Counted from the stretch's first letter, positions 44,170 to 54,918 are shown. The stretch is 64,000 nucleotides of DNA from an uncultured Flavobacteriaceae bacterium (GCA_947500575.1 CANMSI010000002.1:620001-684000); one strand, 5' to 3'. A program made the numbers and translations. Notes: a model not told the origin generated them from the sequence alone.

Positions 44170-46155
44170 TTATTCTTCCGCGATCTTATCTGTCTTTCTA
44201 AAATTTACCAAGCCTTTTAGCAACCATTCTCTGTAGGTATCTTTGTCGGCACTTTGAATAGGTGCATTTAAAACTTCCATCTCAGGAGAAAGTAATACAT
44301 AATAAGGTTGTGAGGCCGCATTAAAATTTAAGGTTTGAAAAGTACCCCATTTCTGCCCAATGGTTTTGATGGTTTTTACCCTCCCGGAATTAAACTTAAA
44401 ATCGAATTGCTTCTCCGCTGGCAGTTCCATACGATCATCTACATAGAGGGAAATAAGTACATAGTCCTTGTCCAAAATTGGAAATACATCAGACTCACTC
44501 CAGACACTTTCTTCCATCTTACGACAGTTTACACAAGCCCACCCAGTAAAATCGACCAACACCGGTTTATTTACTTCTTTGGCATATGCCATCCCTTCTT
44601 CAAAATCTTTATAACAATCAATACCTAGTGGACAATCTGATTCAGTTTCATAAATACTATAAAAATCGGGTGGAAGGAATCCAAATAATTTTAAATCGTA
44701 TACCTGCAAAGCTCCTAAGGCCAAATACACGGCAAAACCAGAAGATAAAAGTCCTAGAATTAACCTTGGAAACGGGAGTTTCTTCATTTTACCATCGTGC
44801 GGAAAGCGTATCATTCCAAATAAATACAGTGCCAATAAGACAAATAAGAAAACCCAAATGGCAATAAATATTTCTCTCTTTAATATACCCCAATGTCCAA
44901 CTAAATCTGCGTTGGATAAAAATTTAAATGCAAGCACTAATTCCAAAAAGCCCAATACTACTTTTACGGTGGTCATCCATCCACCAGATTTGGGTAAAGA
45001 ATTTAACCAACTTGGAAATAGAGCGAATAACGCAAAAGGCAAAGCCAGAGCCGTTCCAAAGCCTAACATTCCTGTAGACAAATTGGTGGCAACGTTTCCT
45101 TCTGCTAGAGCAGTACTCCCCAACAAGCCACCTAAAATGGGACCTGTACAAGAAAAAGATACTATGGCCAAAGTCACTGCCATAAAAAAGATGCCAATGA
45201 AGCCTCCTGCTTTAGACGAGGCAGCATCCATTTTATTTGCCCAAGAACTTGGTAAGGTAAGTTCATAATATCCAAAAAACGAGAACGCAAAAAATATAAA
45301 AATCAGAAAGAAAAAGAGGTTCAGCCAAATATTAGTGGCAATAGTATTAAGAATTTGCGAGTCTATGGAATCAAATAAATGAAAAGGCAAACTCAACAAA
45401 AAGTAGATCAAAATAATAAAGAACCCATATAAAAGGGCATCAGAAATACCTCTTCCCTTGCTATCCGAACGTTTTGTGAAAAAAGATACCGTTAAGGGGA
45501 TCATTGGAAAGACACAAGGTGTTAACAAGGCTATAAGTCCTCCTATAAAACCAAGTCCAAAAATCATCCATAAACTAGAATCTGCGGTAATAGTAGCATC
45601 GCTGTTAGCACTTAAACGCTCTCTTTGCTTTAAATCTAATTGCAGGGCATTGCCTAGCAATTTACTTCGCTCATCAATATTTTTTTCGGCCCTTACAATT
45701 TCATTACCATTCAGCGAAAAACTAAAGTCTTCATCTACAGGAATACATACTTCTTTACATACTTGACAAATTAGATTTACATCTATTTGCGTAATTGCAG
45801 GGTTGAGCAATTTTATGCGCTGCGTAAAAACGGCTTTTTCTTTAAAAAACACTTCATCTACCTCAAATATTTCGCTAAATTCTGTGATTGTTTTGCTTTC
45901 TTTAGTCTTCCCAACAAGCTCATAATCTTCTCCTGCCCTGGCAAAAGTAAACTCACTAGGCATAGAACCTCCCTCTGGTGTGCGTTGAGAATATACGTGC
46001 CAGCCTTCAAAAATGGTACCGCTAAGAACCAATTCAAATTCTGTCTCCGAAATTTTATGTACCTCTTTTGTCCATACAACTGGATCCTCATCTGTCTGGG
46101 CAAAGCCCATAAAAAAAGAACAAAAAAACAGTGCTATGGTGATTATGAATCTCAT
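44170..46155 (-). CDS. thiol:disulfide interchange protein, DsbD family
   Basis: The 661-residue protein has a signal peptide and an N-terminal DsbD-alpha-like domain with the redox pair in [11 protein letters not shown] transmembrane block of about eight segments follows (about 195-460), with the proline-flanked cysteine [10 protein letters not shown] in the first segment and [14 protein letters not shown] in a later one. A C-terminal thioredoxin domain has [17 protein letters not shown] (CxxC). DsbD passes electrons from cytoplasmic thioredoxin to the periplasm. Its start overlaps the tilS stop by 4 bases. Confidence 0.9.
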   Translation of the reverse strand: MRFIITIALFFCSFFMGFAQTDEDPVVWTKEVHKISETEFELVLSGTIFEGWHVYSQRTPEGGSMPSEFTFARAGEDYELVGKTKESKTITEFSEIFEVDEVFFKEKAVFTQRIKLLNPAITQIDVNLICQVCKEVCIPVDEDFSFSLNGNEIVRAEKNIDERSKLLGNALQLDLKQRERLSANSDATITADSSLWMIFGLGFIGGLIALLTPCVFPMIPLTVSFFTKRSDSKGRGISDALLYGFFIILIYFLLSLPFHLFDSIDSQILNTIATNIWLNLFFFLIFIFFAFSFFGYYELTLPSSWANKMDAASSKAGGFIGIFFMAVTLAIVSFSCTGPILGGLLGSTALAEGNVATNLSTGMLGFGTALALPFALFALFPSWLNSLPKSGGWMTTVKVVLGFLELVLAFKFLSNADLVGHWGILKREIFIAIWVFLFVLLALYLFGMIRFPHDGKMKKLPFPRLILGLLSSGFAVYLALGALQVYDLKLFGFLPPDFYSIYETESDCPLGIDCYKDFEEGMAYAKEVNKPVLVDFTGWACVNCRKMEESVWSESDVFPILDKDYVLISLYVDDRMELPAEKQFDFKFNSGRVKTIKTIGQKWGTFQTLNFNAASQPYYVLLSPEMEVLNAPIQSADKDTYREWLLKGLVNFRKTDKIAEE

Positions 46156-47459
46156 TTTTCTATGGTAAATTTTATCGTGTCTTTTGTTGTTTCCGTTATT
46201 CTAAATCGGTCATCGGCGCGTTTTCCAATCACCCAAACAATAGTGTCATCTGAAACCAACAACCATTGATTTTCTTTTGCAATAACACTCATTTTTTCAT
46301 CCTTAAAGAATTTTGAAAGCTTTTTTTTGCCTTGCATTCCAAAGGGATAAAAATAGTCGCCTTTTTTCCACTTTCTTACTACTAGTGGATACTTTAACGT
46401 TTTTTGATCTACATATAGTATATGTTTTCCAGTTTCTGCAACGGTATCTACGGCTCTTATTTTAATGCCAATAGGCTCTTTAAGCTCTGTATCACTTCTC
46501 TGGATCTTAAATGTTTTAGAAACCTCAGGGGCCAACTTTTGTAATAGCAGATGATCGCGATCTTTTAGCAACCGATGTGTTTTAGATACCACCTCTTTAC
46601 CGCTCATACCTGCTAACAAGTTCAAAATATCTTTCCATGCATTAAAGTGATAAGGTTTAAACAAGGCATAGAGGTAGCCTTTTAACGGTTTTAATGCAAG
46701 AAGTTCCTTCGTAGAAATAAGGGTGGTATCGTTTTCAGTAATAAAAAGACGGTTCCGTACCGCATCTATATGATTCTTGCTGATGGTTGAAGTCTCTGAT
46801 AAATAAGATTGGGTGTTTTGAAAATTATCTAAAAAGGAAGGGTGTAATTCTTTAAGAAGGGGTACAATTTTGTGTCTAATTTTATTGCGTAAATATTTTA
46901 CCTCTGTATTACTGCTATCTTCCCTCCATCTTAATTTTTTGGTATGGGCATATGCTAAAATCTGAGCCCTAGAAAAGGGTAGTAAAGGTCTAGAAATAGT
47001 AGCAGTTTTTGAAGGAATACCTGCAAGACCATCAATTCCGGTTCCTCGCGATAGATTAATGAGGAAGGTTTCTAGTTGATCGTTTGCCTGATGTGCAGTT
47101 ACCACGCAATTGTACTTGTGTTTCGCTAGCAATTCTTTAAACCAAGCATACCGCATCTCCCTTGCTGCCATTTGAATAGACGCTTTATTAGCATCTACAT
47201 AATCAACTGTATTGAAATCAGTTGTGTAATTTTTTACATTTAATTCATTACAATGTTCCTCTACAAAAGAAGCGTCTTCATCGCTTTCAGTTCCTCTTAA
47301 CTTAAAATTACAATGTGCTACAGAAAAATTTAATTTTAAACGAAAACAGAGATCTAAAAGCACCATACTATCCACTCCACCGCTGCACGCTAAAAGGAAA
47401 GCATGTTCTTTTAGGTTTGGGAATTCTGTTTGAATATGATTTTCAAATGCTTCTAACAC
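46152..47459 (-). CDS. tilS: tRNA(Ile)-lysidine synthase TilS
   Basis: The PP-loop SGGVDS ([15 protein letters not shown], about residues 20-33 from the chosen start) identifies TilS. TilS modifies C34 of the CAU-anticodon tRNA-Ile to lysidine and so changes its decoding to AUA. The longest frame begins at 47561, but it would overlap the hydrolase gene by about 90 bases. A GTG at 47459 gives 435 residues, begins [10 protein letters not shown] as in relatives and lies 13 bases downstream of the hydrolase stop, so I prefer it. The C-terminal TilS domain ends with FRITE and KFTIEK. Confidence 0.92.
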   Translation of the reverse strand: MLEAFENHIQTEFPNLKEHAFLLACSGGVDSMVLLDLCFRLKLNFSVAHCNFKLRGTESDEDASFVEEHCNELNVKNYTTDFNTVDYVDANKASIQMAAREMRYAWFKELLAKHKYNCVVTAHQANDQLETFLINLSRGTGIDGLAGIPSKTATISRPLLPFSRAQILAYAHTKKLRWREDSSNTEVKYLRNKIRHKIVPLLKELHPSFLDNFQNTQSYLSETSTISKNHIDAVRNRLFITENDTTLISTKELLALKPLKGYLYALFKPYHFNAWKDILNLLAGMSGKEVVSKTHRLLKDRDHLLLQKLAPEVSKTFKIQRSDTELKEPIGIKIRAVDTVAETGKHILYVDQKTLKYPLVVRKWKKGDYFYPFGMQGKKKLSKFFKDEKMSVIAKENQWLLVSDDTIVWVIGKRADDRFRITETTKDTIKFTIEK

Positions 47460-47472
47460 GCCACAAAAGTAC

Positions 47473-48297
47473 TTAAACTTGCTTCTGTAACCAATTTTGA
47501 ATGTATGCAAGCATTTCTTGTTCGCATAGGTCATTATGCAGTTCATGATATCCCCCCTCAAAAAGTTCTAAAGTAGTTTTAGAGGCGTTTTCATGAAATT
47601 GAACCGTTGCTTTATGATCTATAATAGGGTCCATAGTACCATGCAATAACAAACAGGGAATTGCCAACGCATCTGCATTATGAATAGCCCACTCCCCTGC
47701 TTCCATAATAGGAAAAGAATACATAGGACTTACTTTATCTTGCACCAAAGGATCTGCAATATATTTCGCTACCTCCTCAGGAATTCTCGAAATACCCGCT
47801 GGGTCTAATCCTGAAGGCAAGGTAATAGAGGGCAGTAGGCGCATCATGAGTTTTCCAAGCTTCATTTTCCATGCAGGAGGATTAAAAGCTAAGCGCAAAT
47901 AGGGACTGGTAGCAATGATTCCATTTAAATTCGTTGTTTTTCTCAGTTCATAATTTAATACCAGATTACCTCCCATACTATGCCCGTAAAGCCATAACGG
48001 TACGTTAGGAAAGATGGAGGCAGCTTTAGAAATAACCGTATCTAGAATATCTAAAAGGGTATTATAGCCTTGGCAATGTCCTCTCTTACCATCAGATTTT
48101 CCATGCCCTTCATTGTCATAAGCTACCACGGCAAAGCCTGTTTTTACCAACATGGGTATTACATGGGATGTATACCTTCCTAAGTGCTCTCCAAACCCAT
48201 GCACCAAAACTACGAGCCCTTTGACCTCTTTTGGTTGAACGTAGGTGGTATATATGAAAGTCTTTTTATAATGAAAGCTAATTTCGTGGTATTCCAT
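47473..48297 (-). CDS. alpha/beta hydrolase, monoacylglycerol-lipase-like
   Basis: The 274-residue protein has the Hydrolase_4 pattern: VVLVHGFGEHLGRYTSHV, the DNEGHGKSDGKRGH loop, and the nucleophile elbow GHSMGGNL, with Asp in LLLHGTMDPIIDHKA and the catalytic His in GGYHELHND. This fits lysophospholipase or monoacylglycerol lipase enzymes that release fatty acids in the cytoplasm. No signal peptide is seen. It ends 13 bases before tilS. Confidence 0.88.
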   Translation of the reverse strand: MEYHEISFHYKKTFIYTTYVQPKEVKGLVVLVHGFGEHLGRYTSHVIPMLVKTGFAVVAYDNEGHGKSDGKRGHCQGYNTLLDILDTVISKAASIFPNVPLWLYGHSMGGNLVLNYELRKTTNLNGIIATSPYLRLAFNPPAWKMKLGKLMMRLLPSITLPSGLDPAGISRIPEEVAKYIADPLVQDKVSPMYSFPIMEAGEWAIHNADALAIPCLLLHGTMDPIIDHKATVQFHENASKTTLELFEGGYHELHNDLCEQEMLAYIQNWLQKQV

Positions 48298-48357
48298 GCT
48301 TAAAAATAGGTTTTCTATTCCTTTCCAAAAAACTTCGTTTGCATAGGAAATTACATC

Positions 48358-49662
48358 TTATTGGTTTTCTAATACTTGCCGCATGGCTTTCGCTTTTAAT
48401 AAACACTCTTCATATTCTTTTTCAGGAGAGGCTTTAGCTGTAATAGCGCCTCCGACCGAAAAGGAAACATATTTTTCAGAAGCGTTGTATAAAATACTGC
48501 GGATAACTACATTAAAATCAAAATCGTTACTTGGAGAAAAATAACCAATAGCACCACTGTACACCCCCCTTTTGGTTGCCTCTAATTCCTCTATGATTTT
48601 CATAGCTGCTATTTTAGGAGCTCCCGTCATACTGCCCATTGGAAAGCTTTCTTTAATTATTTCCACCGGATTCTTATCCATAGCAACTTCCGAACTTATG
48701 GTAGAAATCATCTGATGTACTTGTTCAAAAGTATACACTTTGCATAACTCCTTTACGGTAACGCTTCCTTTTAAAGCACTTTTAGAAAGATCGTTGCGAA
48801 CCAGGTCAACAATCATGATATTTTCTGCACGTTCTTTTTCATCCTTTGCTAGTTCGTTTTTTAAAAGAGCGTCTTCTTTCAAATCTTCTGCTCTTTTAGC
48901 GGTTCCCTTAATAGGTTGCGAAGTAATAGTAGTGCCCTCTTTATTTAAATAGCGTTCTGGAGAAGCACATAATACATAGGTATCATTATTCTTTAAAAAA
49001 GCTGCAAAGGGAGGCTTCGAAATTACATTTAGATTCTTATAGGTTGTAAAAGGGTCTATCTCTGTATCTGTGGCATAAAATTCTTGACAAAAATTCGCTT
49101 CATAAATATCCCCTCTGTAAATATGAGCAAGCATCTGATCTATTCTCTTAAAATACTGATCTTTAAAAATTCGCATCCTAATACGGATGGGAGGTTTCTT
49201 TGTAGCCTGCACCTCCTCCAGATCGCCAGCTATTGCAAGAATGGTATTGAAGTCTTTTTCAACCTCCTCGGAAACAAGGTTTAAATACTCAAAACGAGCC
49301 TTAGCTCCCTCTATAAATACTAATTTCTTTGGCTGAAAGAAAAAGAGGTCCGAAAAACCCAATCCATCATCGTTTTGTGAGGTCAAAACCTCCACATCGT
49401 TTTTCAAGTCGTAGGATAGGTATCCAAAAATCCAATCCTGTGTTGTTTCCTGATATTCCTTTAGATTCTCAAAACTATCTTCTGCATCCGTTTCTATGCT
49501 TGTTAATGCATCTACTGCAAGAACGCCTTCAAACTTACCATAGGCATCTGCATGCCCATTGCTATCCAACCAAACTACTTCATAGAATTGTTTACTCCAT
49601 AGAAGTAAGGCTTCCTTAAACTGCGGAAGGTCTGTAATTGAATAGGTAATCGATTTTCGCAA
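48358..49662 (-). CDS. pabB: aminodeoxychorismate synthase component I (PabB)
   Basis: The 434-residue chorismate-binding enzyme has SQPIKGTAKR, the PIKGT form seen in PabB (anthranilate synthase uses PIAGT), with the active Lys. Further motifs are ENIMIVDLVRNDL, SFPMGSMTGAPK and YSGAIGYFSPS. It makes 4-amino-4-deoxychorismate, a folate precursor, with a glutamine amidotransferase not visible here. It starts 7 bases after the FMN-reductase gene ends. Confidence 0.9.
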   Translation of the reverse strand: MRKSITYSITDLPQFKEALLLWSKQFYEVVWLDSNGHADAYGKFEGVLAVDALTSIETDAEDSFENLKEYQETTQDWIFGYLSYDLKNDVEVLTSQNDDGLGFSDLFFFQPKKLVFIEGAKARFEYLNLVSEEVEKDFNTILAIAGDLEEVQATKKPPIRIRMRIFKDQYFKRIDQMLAHIYRGDIYEANFCQEFYATDTEIDPFTTYKNLNVISKPPFAAFLKNNDTYVLCASPERYLNKEGTTITSQPIKGTAKRAEDLKEDALLKNELAKDEKERAENIMIVDLVRNDLSKSALKGSVTVKELCKVYTFEQVHQMISTISSEVAMDKNPVEIIKESFPMGSMTGAPKIAAMKIIEELEATKRGVYSGAIGYFSPSNDFDFNVVIRSILYNASEKYVSFSVGGAITAKASPEKEYEECLLKAKAMRQVLENQ

Positions 49663-49669
49663 ACTAAGG

Positions 49670-50203
49670 TTAAATTATGGCTAAAAAATCGTCTAAAGCT
49701 TGTTGAAGTTTTCGAGAAAAATCTTCAGAAGTAATTCCTTTTTCCGAATCAAAATTCTCTCCAAAAGAAGGCAAGGAAATAGCAGGAATAACGGCTGCTC
49801 CAAAGCGTGTAAGTCTATTGTTGGTTTCTTCAAACGCCCCTAACCCTCCTCGTTTCCCTGGAGATGTAGACATTAAGAGAATTTTTTTGTCTTGTAAAAA
49901 AGAGCGATCTAACCTAGAAAGCCAATCCATTAAATTCTTAAAATAAGCAGAGGGAGCCCCATTATGCTCATTTACAGAGATTATAAGCCCTAAAGCCTCT
50001 TTTATATCTTTGTGCAGCTCTATCAGTGAATTAGAAAAACCATTTTCCTTCTCATGATCCTCACTATACATAGGAAAAGGATAATTTGCCATATTCAATA
50101 AGGCTACTTTCTCCGTAGTTATTAAAGATGCCGTATGTTTTACTAAAGCATAGTTGATAGAGGTGGTGGAATTACTTCCTGCAAAAGCCAATACATTTCC
50201 CAT
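49670..50203 (-). CDS. NADPH-dependent FMN reductase (flavodoxin-like)
   Basis: Starting at the ATG at 50203 gives 177 residues beginning MGNVLAFAGSNSTTSIN; 13 residues upstream (from 50242) do not fit the family. The FMN phosphate loop GSNSTTSINYALVK and the SVNEHNGAPSAYFKNLMDWLSR flavin-site segment are visible (shown here by SVNEHNG and NLMDWLSR). The enzyme uses NAD(P)H to reduce FMN, quinones or azo dyes. It starts the minus-strand run that includes pabB. Confidence 0.87.
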   Translation of the reverse strand: MGNVLAFAGSNSTTSINYALVKHTASLITTEKVALLNMANYPFPMYSEDHEKENGFSNSLIELHKDIKEALGLIISVNEHNGAPSAYFKNLMDWLSRLDRSFLQDKKILLMSTSPGKRGGLGAFEETNNRLTRFGAAVIPAISLPSFGENFDSEKGITSEDFSRKLQQALDDFLAII

Positions 50204-50269
50204 TTGTACGTTTATTTTGTTTCTAGAACGAAAGTACCGCAAACAAGATTAAATTGCGAGTATTTTTTC

Positions 50270-50277
50270 TAATTTTG
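50270..50277 (+). promoter_or_regulatory. candidate -7 element (TAATTTTG) for the 50334 gene
   Basis: An exact TAnnTTTG match about 57 bases upstream of the ATG at 50334. A -33 TTG occurs at 50254-50256, but at only 13 bases spacing, so the element is incomplete. Confidence 0.4.
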
Positions 50278-50333
50278 CACAAGGAAACATCCAAAAGACT
50301 TGTTTATAAGTATATTAGGATGTAGATGAGTAT

Positions 50334-51530
50334 ATGGACAAGAAGACTACAAGACTATATTTTATAGATGCCATGCGCGCATGGGCTATCCTTATGATGC
50401 TGCAAGGGCATTTTATGGATGGTCTTTTAGAGAACGTTTTTAGAACTTCTTCAGATACCGGATTTACTATTTGGAGGTATTTTAGAGGCATTACAGCACC
50501 TGTCTTTTTTACTGTTTCTGGTTTTATCTTTACATTTTTGTTGTTAAGAGTACCACAAAAGGGCTTGGAAAATCCTAGAGTAAAAAAAGGAATTAAAAGA
50601 GGGTTACAGCTACTCCTAATTGGTTATTTGCTTCGCTTAAATCTTTTTGGACTTCTAATAGGTGAAATATACGGTTCCTTTTTTCTGGTGGACGTTTTAC
50701 ACTGCATTGGCTTATCCATTCTAAGTATAATAGGCATCTATGTGCTCACAAGCAGAAAAAACACCTGGGTATTACCTGCTGTATTATTTACAATTACGAT
50801 ACTCCTTTTCACCTTTGAACCGTATTACAAACAATTCAGTTTTGGTTTTCTACCAGAAGCGATTGCCAATTATTTTACAAAAGCCAATGGTTCGGTATTT
50901 ACCATTTTACCATGGTTAGGCTATGCTACCTTTGGTGGTTTTCTTTCTATTCTATTTAAAAAGTTTAAGGATGCTAAATATTTATATCCCGCTGCTATTG
51001 CAATTGCCGTCGTAGCTGGGAGTGGTCTTATTTTTTATTCCTCAGATTTATTCTTAAGCCTTTCTAGAGCTACGGAAATTCAACTCTTTTCCGATATCTA
51101 TTTCAATAATTACCTCTTTATCCGTTTAGGGGATGTATTCTTAGTATTTGCATTTTTTATGCTGTTTAGAAGTTTTATGAAGCATGCAACCATATTGAAA
51201 ATAGGACAAAGCACACTCTCTATTTACGTAATTCATTTTATCATCCTTTATGGAAGTTTCACTGGCTTGGGTCTTTACAGATTTTTTGAGCATTCTTTAA
51301 CTCCCCCTGTTGCCATTATAGGAGCCATTGCCTTTATGATTAGCTGTAGCTTCTTGGCCCTGCAATATGAGAAGCACAAAACATATATAAAGCTAAATAT
51401 TGTAACATCGCTACGTTTTCTCCTTGTTAAAATTGAGGTATTTCAAAGCAAGCTGGTAAAAGTTCTCCGATTGGTCTTCGATCGAATCAAATACTTAGCG
51501 TTAAAGCTATTTAGATTGGCTAAAAATTAG
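50334..51530 (+). CDS. DUF1624-like polytopic membrane protein
   Basis: The 398-residue protein has some nine or ten hydrophobic segments. It opens with RLYFIDAMRAWAILMMLQGHFMDG, the pattern of DUF1624 / heparan-alpha-glucosaminide N-acetyltransferase-like proteins (D-x-x-R-x-x-A-I-x-x-M, then a catalytic-type His in QGHF). Members may transfer acyl groups across the membrane. The C-terminal 50 residues are basic and cytoplasmic. The gene is divergent from the FMN reductase gene. Substrate unknown. Confidence 0.75.
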   Translation: MDKKTTRLYFIDAMRAWAILMMLQGHFMDGLLENVFRTSSDTGFTIWRYFRGITAPVFFTVSGFIFTFLLLRVPQKGLENPRVKKGIKRGLQLLLIGYLLRLNLFGLLIGEIYGSFFLVDVLHCIGLSILSIIGIYVLTSRKNTWVLPAVLFTITILLFTFEPYYKQFSFGFLPEAIANYFTKANGSVFTILPWLGYATFGGFLSILFKKFKDAKYLYPAAIAIAVVAGSGLIFYSSDLFLSLSRATEIQLFSDIYFNNYLFIRLGDVFLVFAFFMLFRSFMKHATILKIGQSTLSIYVIHFIILYGSFTGLGLYRFFEHSLTPPVAIIGAIAFMISCSFLALQYEKHKTYIKLNIVTSLRFLLVKIEVFQSKLVKVLRLVFDRIKYLALKLFRLAKN

Positions 51531-51586
51531 AACATCCCATCCACTTTTTTTTTCTTTTCCATTATATTTAGGTTCAAAAAAATAGC

Positions 51587-51823
51587 ATGAGCGAAGAAAA
51601 GAAAAACTATACTCCTATAGGAGTTGATTTAGAAAAGGACAAAAATTACGCCTGGTGTACTTGTAGCCATAGTAGCGATCAACCTTTTTGCGATGGCTCT
51701 CATAGAGCAAATAACGCAACACCATCTTTACGTTTCTCGGTAGAAGAAGACAAGACTGCATATCTATGTACTTGTAAAAAAACAAGCAATCCTCCTTACT
51801 GCGACGGTTCTCATAATAAGTAG
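51587..51823 (+). CDS. CDGSH iron-sulfur protein with two clusters
   Basis: The 78-residue protein has two CDGSH motifs: C24-x-C26 with C35DGSH39, and C61-x-C63 with C72DGSH76. Each binds one 2Fe-2S cluster through three Cys and one His. Proteins of this size with two motifs form a compact pseudo-symmetric fold. The role is redox or cluster transfer and is not resolved in bacteria. It stands alone, about 55 bases after the DUF1624-like gene, with a weak TATATTTA box upstream. Confidence 0.93.
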   Translation: MSEEKKNYTPIGVDLEKDKNYAWCTCSHSSDQPFCDGSHRANNATPSLRFSVEEDKTAYLCTCKKTSNPPYCDGSHNK

Positions 51824-51922
51824 ACCTCCCTGCGCTTTTTACACTAGTAGAATTCACAAATAATCGTTAAAATTCAAATTTAGACGATAAACTACGACTC
51901 ATAGTGCAATAATAATAGCACA

Positions 51923-53335
51923 ATGGTCTCATATTTAAAATTTGGAAGTCTTCTTTGTTTTCTGGCAAGTTCCTTAGTATTGGTGCGTTATTTCCAGAAG
52001 ACGATAGCGTTTGAACAACGCACTGAGGTTGTTACTCAGCATCCTTCTGAAAATGATATTTCCAATTTCGTATATCTGGTTACTCAGGAAGATAAGAATA
52101 CGATTAACAAGGCAATTACCACTATAGATGCGAACTGGGAGCAAGGCCACGATATTTTCTTAATAGAGGCGCTCTATTTTACGCAGCATCGGGATATTTC
52201 AAAAAAGATCCTTAGCCTATTAGAAAGAAAGACGAATAAAAAGTTTGGATACGACTTTGATAAATGGTTTCATTGGATGTGGAATAAGGAACAAGAATAT
52301 CCTGATTCTTACTTTCAATTCAAATCTCGTTTGCACGAACTTATCGACCCGAAATTTGGACGGTATTTTCTAAATCGCGAAAAACAAAGTACCATACGCT
52401 TGGATGAAGTTAGGTGGGGTGGGGTTTTACAAGATGGGATTCCTCCGCTTAGGAATCCAAGGATGATTGCTGCAGAAGATGCTAGCTATCTAAAAAATAA
52501 CCATATTGTATTTGGGATTGAAGTAAACGGAGACGCAAGAGCCTATCCAAAAAGAATTTTGGCATGGCATGAGATGTTTGTAGATACCGTTGGAGATACT
52601 CCAGTGGCGGGAGTCTATTGTACTTTGTGTGGTACCGTAATTTTGTATAAAACCACACATAATGAGGTAGAACACCAAATGGGCACTAGTGGTTTTTTAT
52701 ATCGATCTAATAAACTAATGTACGATCAGGCTACGCAATCATTGTGGAGTACCTTAGAAGGAGAACCTGTTATAGGCCCGCTTGTAGGCAAAGGAATCAA
52801 ACTAGATTACCTAAGTGTGGTTACTACTACTTGGGGAGAATGGAAAAAAAGACATCCAGAAACATCCGTATTGTCCTTACAAACTGGACACCGCCGGGAT
52901 TATGGAGAAGGTGTAGCATACCAAGAGTACTTTGCTACAGACAACTTAATGTTTACGGTACCGAAGATTGATAAAAGCTTGCGAAATAAGGATGAGATCC
53001 TTTCCATTCGCATTCCGGGCGAAACAGATGAAAACATCGCTATTGCAAGTCGGTTTTTAAAAAGAAATACCATATACCAGTCGCAAATAGGTACAGTCAA
53101 CTTCGTTGTATTCACAGATACTTCAGGAGCGCATCGTGTATATCGCTCTGGCACCACTATATTTGAAAGCTATGATGGCAATTCAACAGCGATAGATAAT
53201 ACTGGAAATAGTTGGCATCTTTCGGAAGAAAAAATGACATCAGAAACGGATAAAGCCTTAAAACGCCTGCCAACTCATAATGCATTTTGGTTTGGTTACA
53301 AAGCCGCCTTCCCAGATACGCGGTTAATTAAATAA
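51923..53335 (+). CDS. DUF3179 protein with membrane anchor
   Basis: The 470-residue protein starts with a hydrophobic anchor (FGSLLCFLASSLVLVRYF). The DUF3179 region (about 170-460) has GIPPLRNPRMIAAEDASYL, VFGIEVNGDARAYPKRIL, HEMFVDTVGDTPVAGVYCTLCGT and the later SGFLYRSNKLMYDQATQSLWS. The Cys pair YCTLCG and a His are conserved and may bind metal. The protein should act on the periplasmic side. The function is unknown. It ends 23 bases before a bidirectional terminator. Confidence 0.85.
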   Translation: MVSYLKFGSLLCFLASSLVLVRYFQKTIAFEQRTEVVTQHPSENDISNFVYLVTQEDKNTINKAITTIDANWEQGHDIFLIEALYFTQHRDISKKILSLLERKTNKKFGYDFDKWFHWMWNKEQEYPDSYFQFKSRLHELIDPKFGRYFLNREKQSTIRLDEVRWGGVLQDGIPPLRNPRMIAAEDASYLKNNHIVFGIEVNGDARAYPKRILAWHEMFVDTVGDTPVAGVYCTLCGTVILYKTTHNEVEHQMGTSGFLYRSNKLMYDQATQSLWSTLEGEPVIGPLVGKGIKLDYLSVVTTTWGEWKKRHPETSVLSLQTGHRRDYGEGVAYQEYFATDNLMFTVPKIDKSLRNKDEILSIRIPGETDENIAIASRFLKRNTIYQSQIGTVNFVVFTDTSGAHRVYRSGTTIFESYDGNSTAIDNTGNSWHLSEEKMTSETDKALKRLPTHNAFWFGYKAAFPDTRLIK

Positions 53336-53358
53336 AGAAGTTGTTGCTATGAAAAGGA

Positions 53359-53392
53359 GAAACCCCATTATGCATTTTGCAAATGGGGTTTC
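53359..53392. terminator. intrinsic hairpin between convergent DUF3179 and lpd genes
   Basis: GAAACCCCATT/AATGGGGTTTC makes an 11-bp stem with a 12-base loop. The flanking T-runs are short on both strands, but the place between two convergent gene ends supports a terminator role. Confidence 0.7.
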
Positions 53393-53418
53393 ATGTTCTA
53401 TATAATTCCTGTAGGATA

Positions 53419-54825
53419 TTATATGTGCAAGGCTCTATCCTCTGTGGCAGCCAAAGCCGCTTCTTTTACTGCTTCGGCGTAGGTAGGATGTGCATGACTC
53501 ATGCGCGCAATATCTTCTGCAGAAGCTCTAAACTCCATAGCGGTAACGGCTTCAGTAATTAAATCTGCACAACGTGCACCAATCATATGCACTCCTAAAA
53601 CCTCATCTGTAGTAGCGTCTGCTAAAATTTTTACAAAGCCATCAATATCCATACTAGCACGAGACCGTCCTAGAGCGCGCATTGGAAATTGACCTGTTTT
53701 ATAAGCAATACCGGCTTCTTTTAATTCTTCTTCCGTTTTTCCTACGGCAGCCACTTCTGGCCAAGTATATACTACCCCTGGAATTAAATTGTAATTGATA
53801 TGTGGCTTTTGTCCTGCTAATTGCTCTGCAACCAAAGTACCTTCTTCCTCTGCTTTATGGGCAAGCATTGCACCTCTTACCACATCGCCTATTGCATAGA
53901 TGTTAGGAACATTCGTTTGTAAATGTTCGTTTACCGCTATTCTGCCTCTTTCATCCAATTGAACACCTGCCGCATCCGCATTTAATCCATCAGTATAGGG
54001 TCTACGACCCACAGAAACCAAGCAGTAATCTCCTGTAAATGTTACTTCTTCCCCTTTTTTATTATCAGCCTTTACAATCACCTCTTTACCCTTACGAGTA
54101 ACTGATTTCACTTTATGTGAAAGATTGAATTTGACTTTTTGTTTCTTCAAAACTTTCATTAATTCTTTTGAAAGTCCGGCATCCATTCCAGGAATAATTC
54201 GGTCCATATATTCTACAACCGTCACCTCTGCCCCTAATCTTTTATATACCTGACCCAACTCTAAACCAATCACTCCACCTCCAATTACAATCATATGCTT
54301 TGGAATTTCCTTTAGCTTTAATGCCTCAGTAGAAGTAATTACCCGCTCTTTATCAATTTTTATAAATGGAAGAGAAGATGGTTTAGAACCAGTAGCAATA
54401 ATAATATTCTTTGCTTCTATCGTCTCTACCTTACCATCGTTCTTTTTAATATTTACATGGGTAGCATCTTTAAAACTTCCCAATCCTTCAAAAACGGTGA
54501 TTTTATTTTTATCCATCAAAAACTGAATCCCTTTGGTTGTCATATCAACAACGCCCTGCTTTCTGGCAATCATCTGCTCTAGATTTACCTTTACCTCTCC
54601 AGGGATTTCTATCCCATGTTCTGAAAAGTGTTTTACGGCATCTTCGTAATGATGCGAAGAATCTAACAAAGCTTTGGAAGGGATACATCCCACATTAAGA
54701 CAGGTACCGCCAAGGGTGGCATACTTTTCTATGATCGCAGTTTTCATCCCCAATTGCGCACATCTAATTGCTGCTACATATCCTCCAGGGCCAGAGCCAA
54801 TTACGGCTACATCAAATGAACTCAT
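53419..54825 (-). CDS. lpdA: dihydrolipoyl dehydrogenase
   Basis: The 468-residue flavoprotein has FAD motif VIGSGPGGYVAAIRC, the redox disulfide GGTCLNVGCIPSKALL (C42, C47), NAD motif VIGGGVIGLELGQVYKRLG, and the C-terminal catalytic HAHPTYAEA (His and Glu). It is the E3 component of pyruvate, 2-oxoglutarate or branched-chain keto-acid dehydrogenase complexes and of glycine cleavage. It stands apart from E1 and E2 genes. A TAATTTTG element lies just upstream. Confidence 0.95.
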   Translation of the reverse strand: MSSFDVAVIGSGPGGYVAAIRCAQLGMKTAIIEKYATLGGTCLNVGCIPSKALLDSSHHYEDAVKHFSEHGIEIPGEVKVNLEQMIARKQGVVDMTTKGIQFLMDKNKITVFEGLGSFKDATHVNIKKNDGKVETIEAKNIIIATGSKPSSLPFIKIDKERVITSTEALKLKEIPKHMIVIGGGVIGLELGQVYKRLGAEVTVVEYMDRIIPGMDAGLSKELMKVLKKQKVKFNLSHKVKSVTRKGKEVIVKADNKKGEEVTFTGDYCLVSVGRRPYTDGLNADAAGVQLDERGRIAVNEHLQTNVPNIYAIGDVVRGAMLAHKAEEEGTLVAEQLAGQKPHINYNLIPGVVYTWPEVAAVGKTEEELKEAGIAYKTGQFPMRALGRSRASMDIDGFVKILADATTDEVLGVHMIGARCADLITEAVTAMEFRASAEDIARMSHAHPTYAEAVKEAALAATEDRALHI

Positions 54826-54850
54826 AAATTTTTTGCTTTTAGTTCGATAA

Positions 54851-54858
54851 CAAAATTA
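54851..54858 (-). promoter_or_regulatory. candidate -7 element of lpd (TAATTTTG)
   Basis: An exact minus-strand match to TAnnTTTG, 25 bases upstream of the lpd ATG, with TTT in place of TTG at 18 bases further up. Transcription would start near 54847. Confidence 0.45.
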
Positions 54859-54918
54859 GCACTATTTTCTGGTTTTAAACGTCACCTTATGGGGAAAGTT
54901 GCATCGGTATAAGACAAT

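Noticed and set aside
47460-47561. Longer tilS frame overlapping the hydrolase gene
   Set aside because: The GTG at 47459 gives a normal TilS N-terminus and removes an overlap of about 90 bases.
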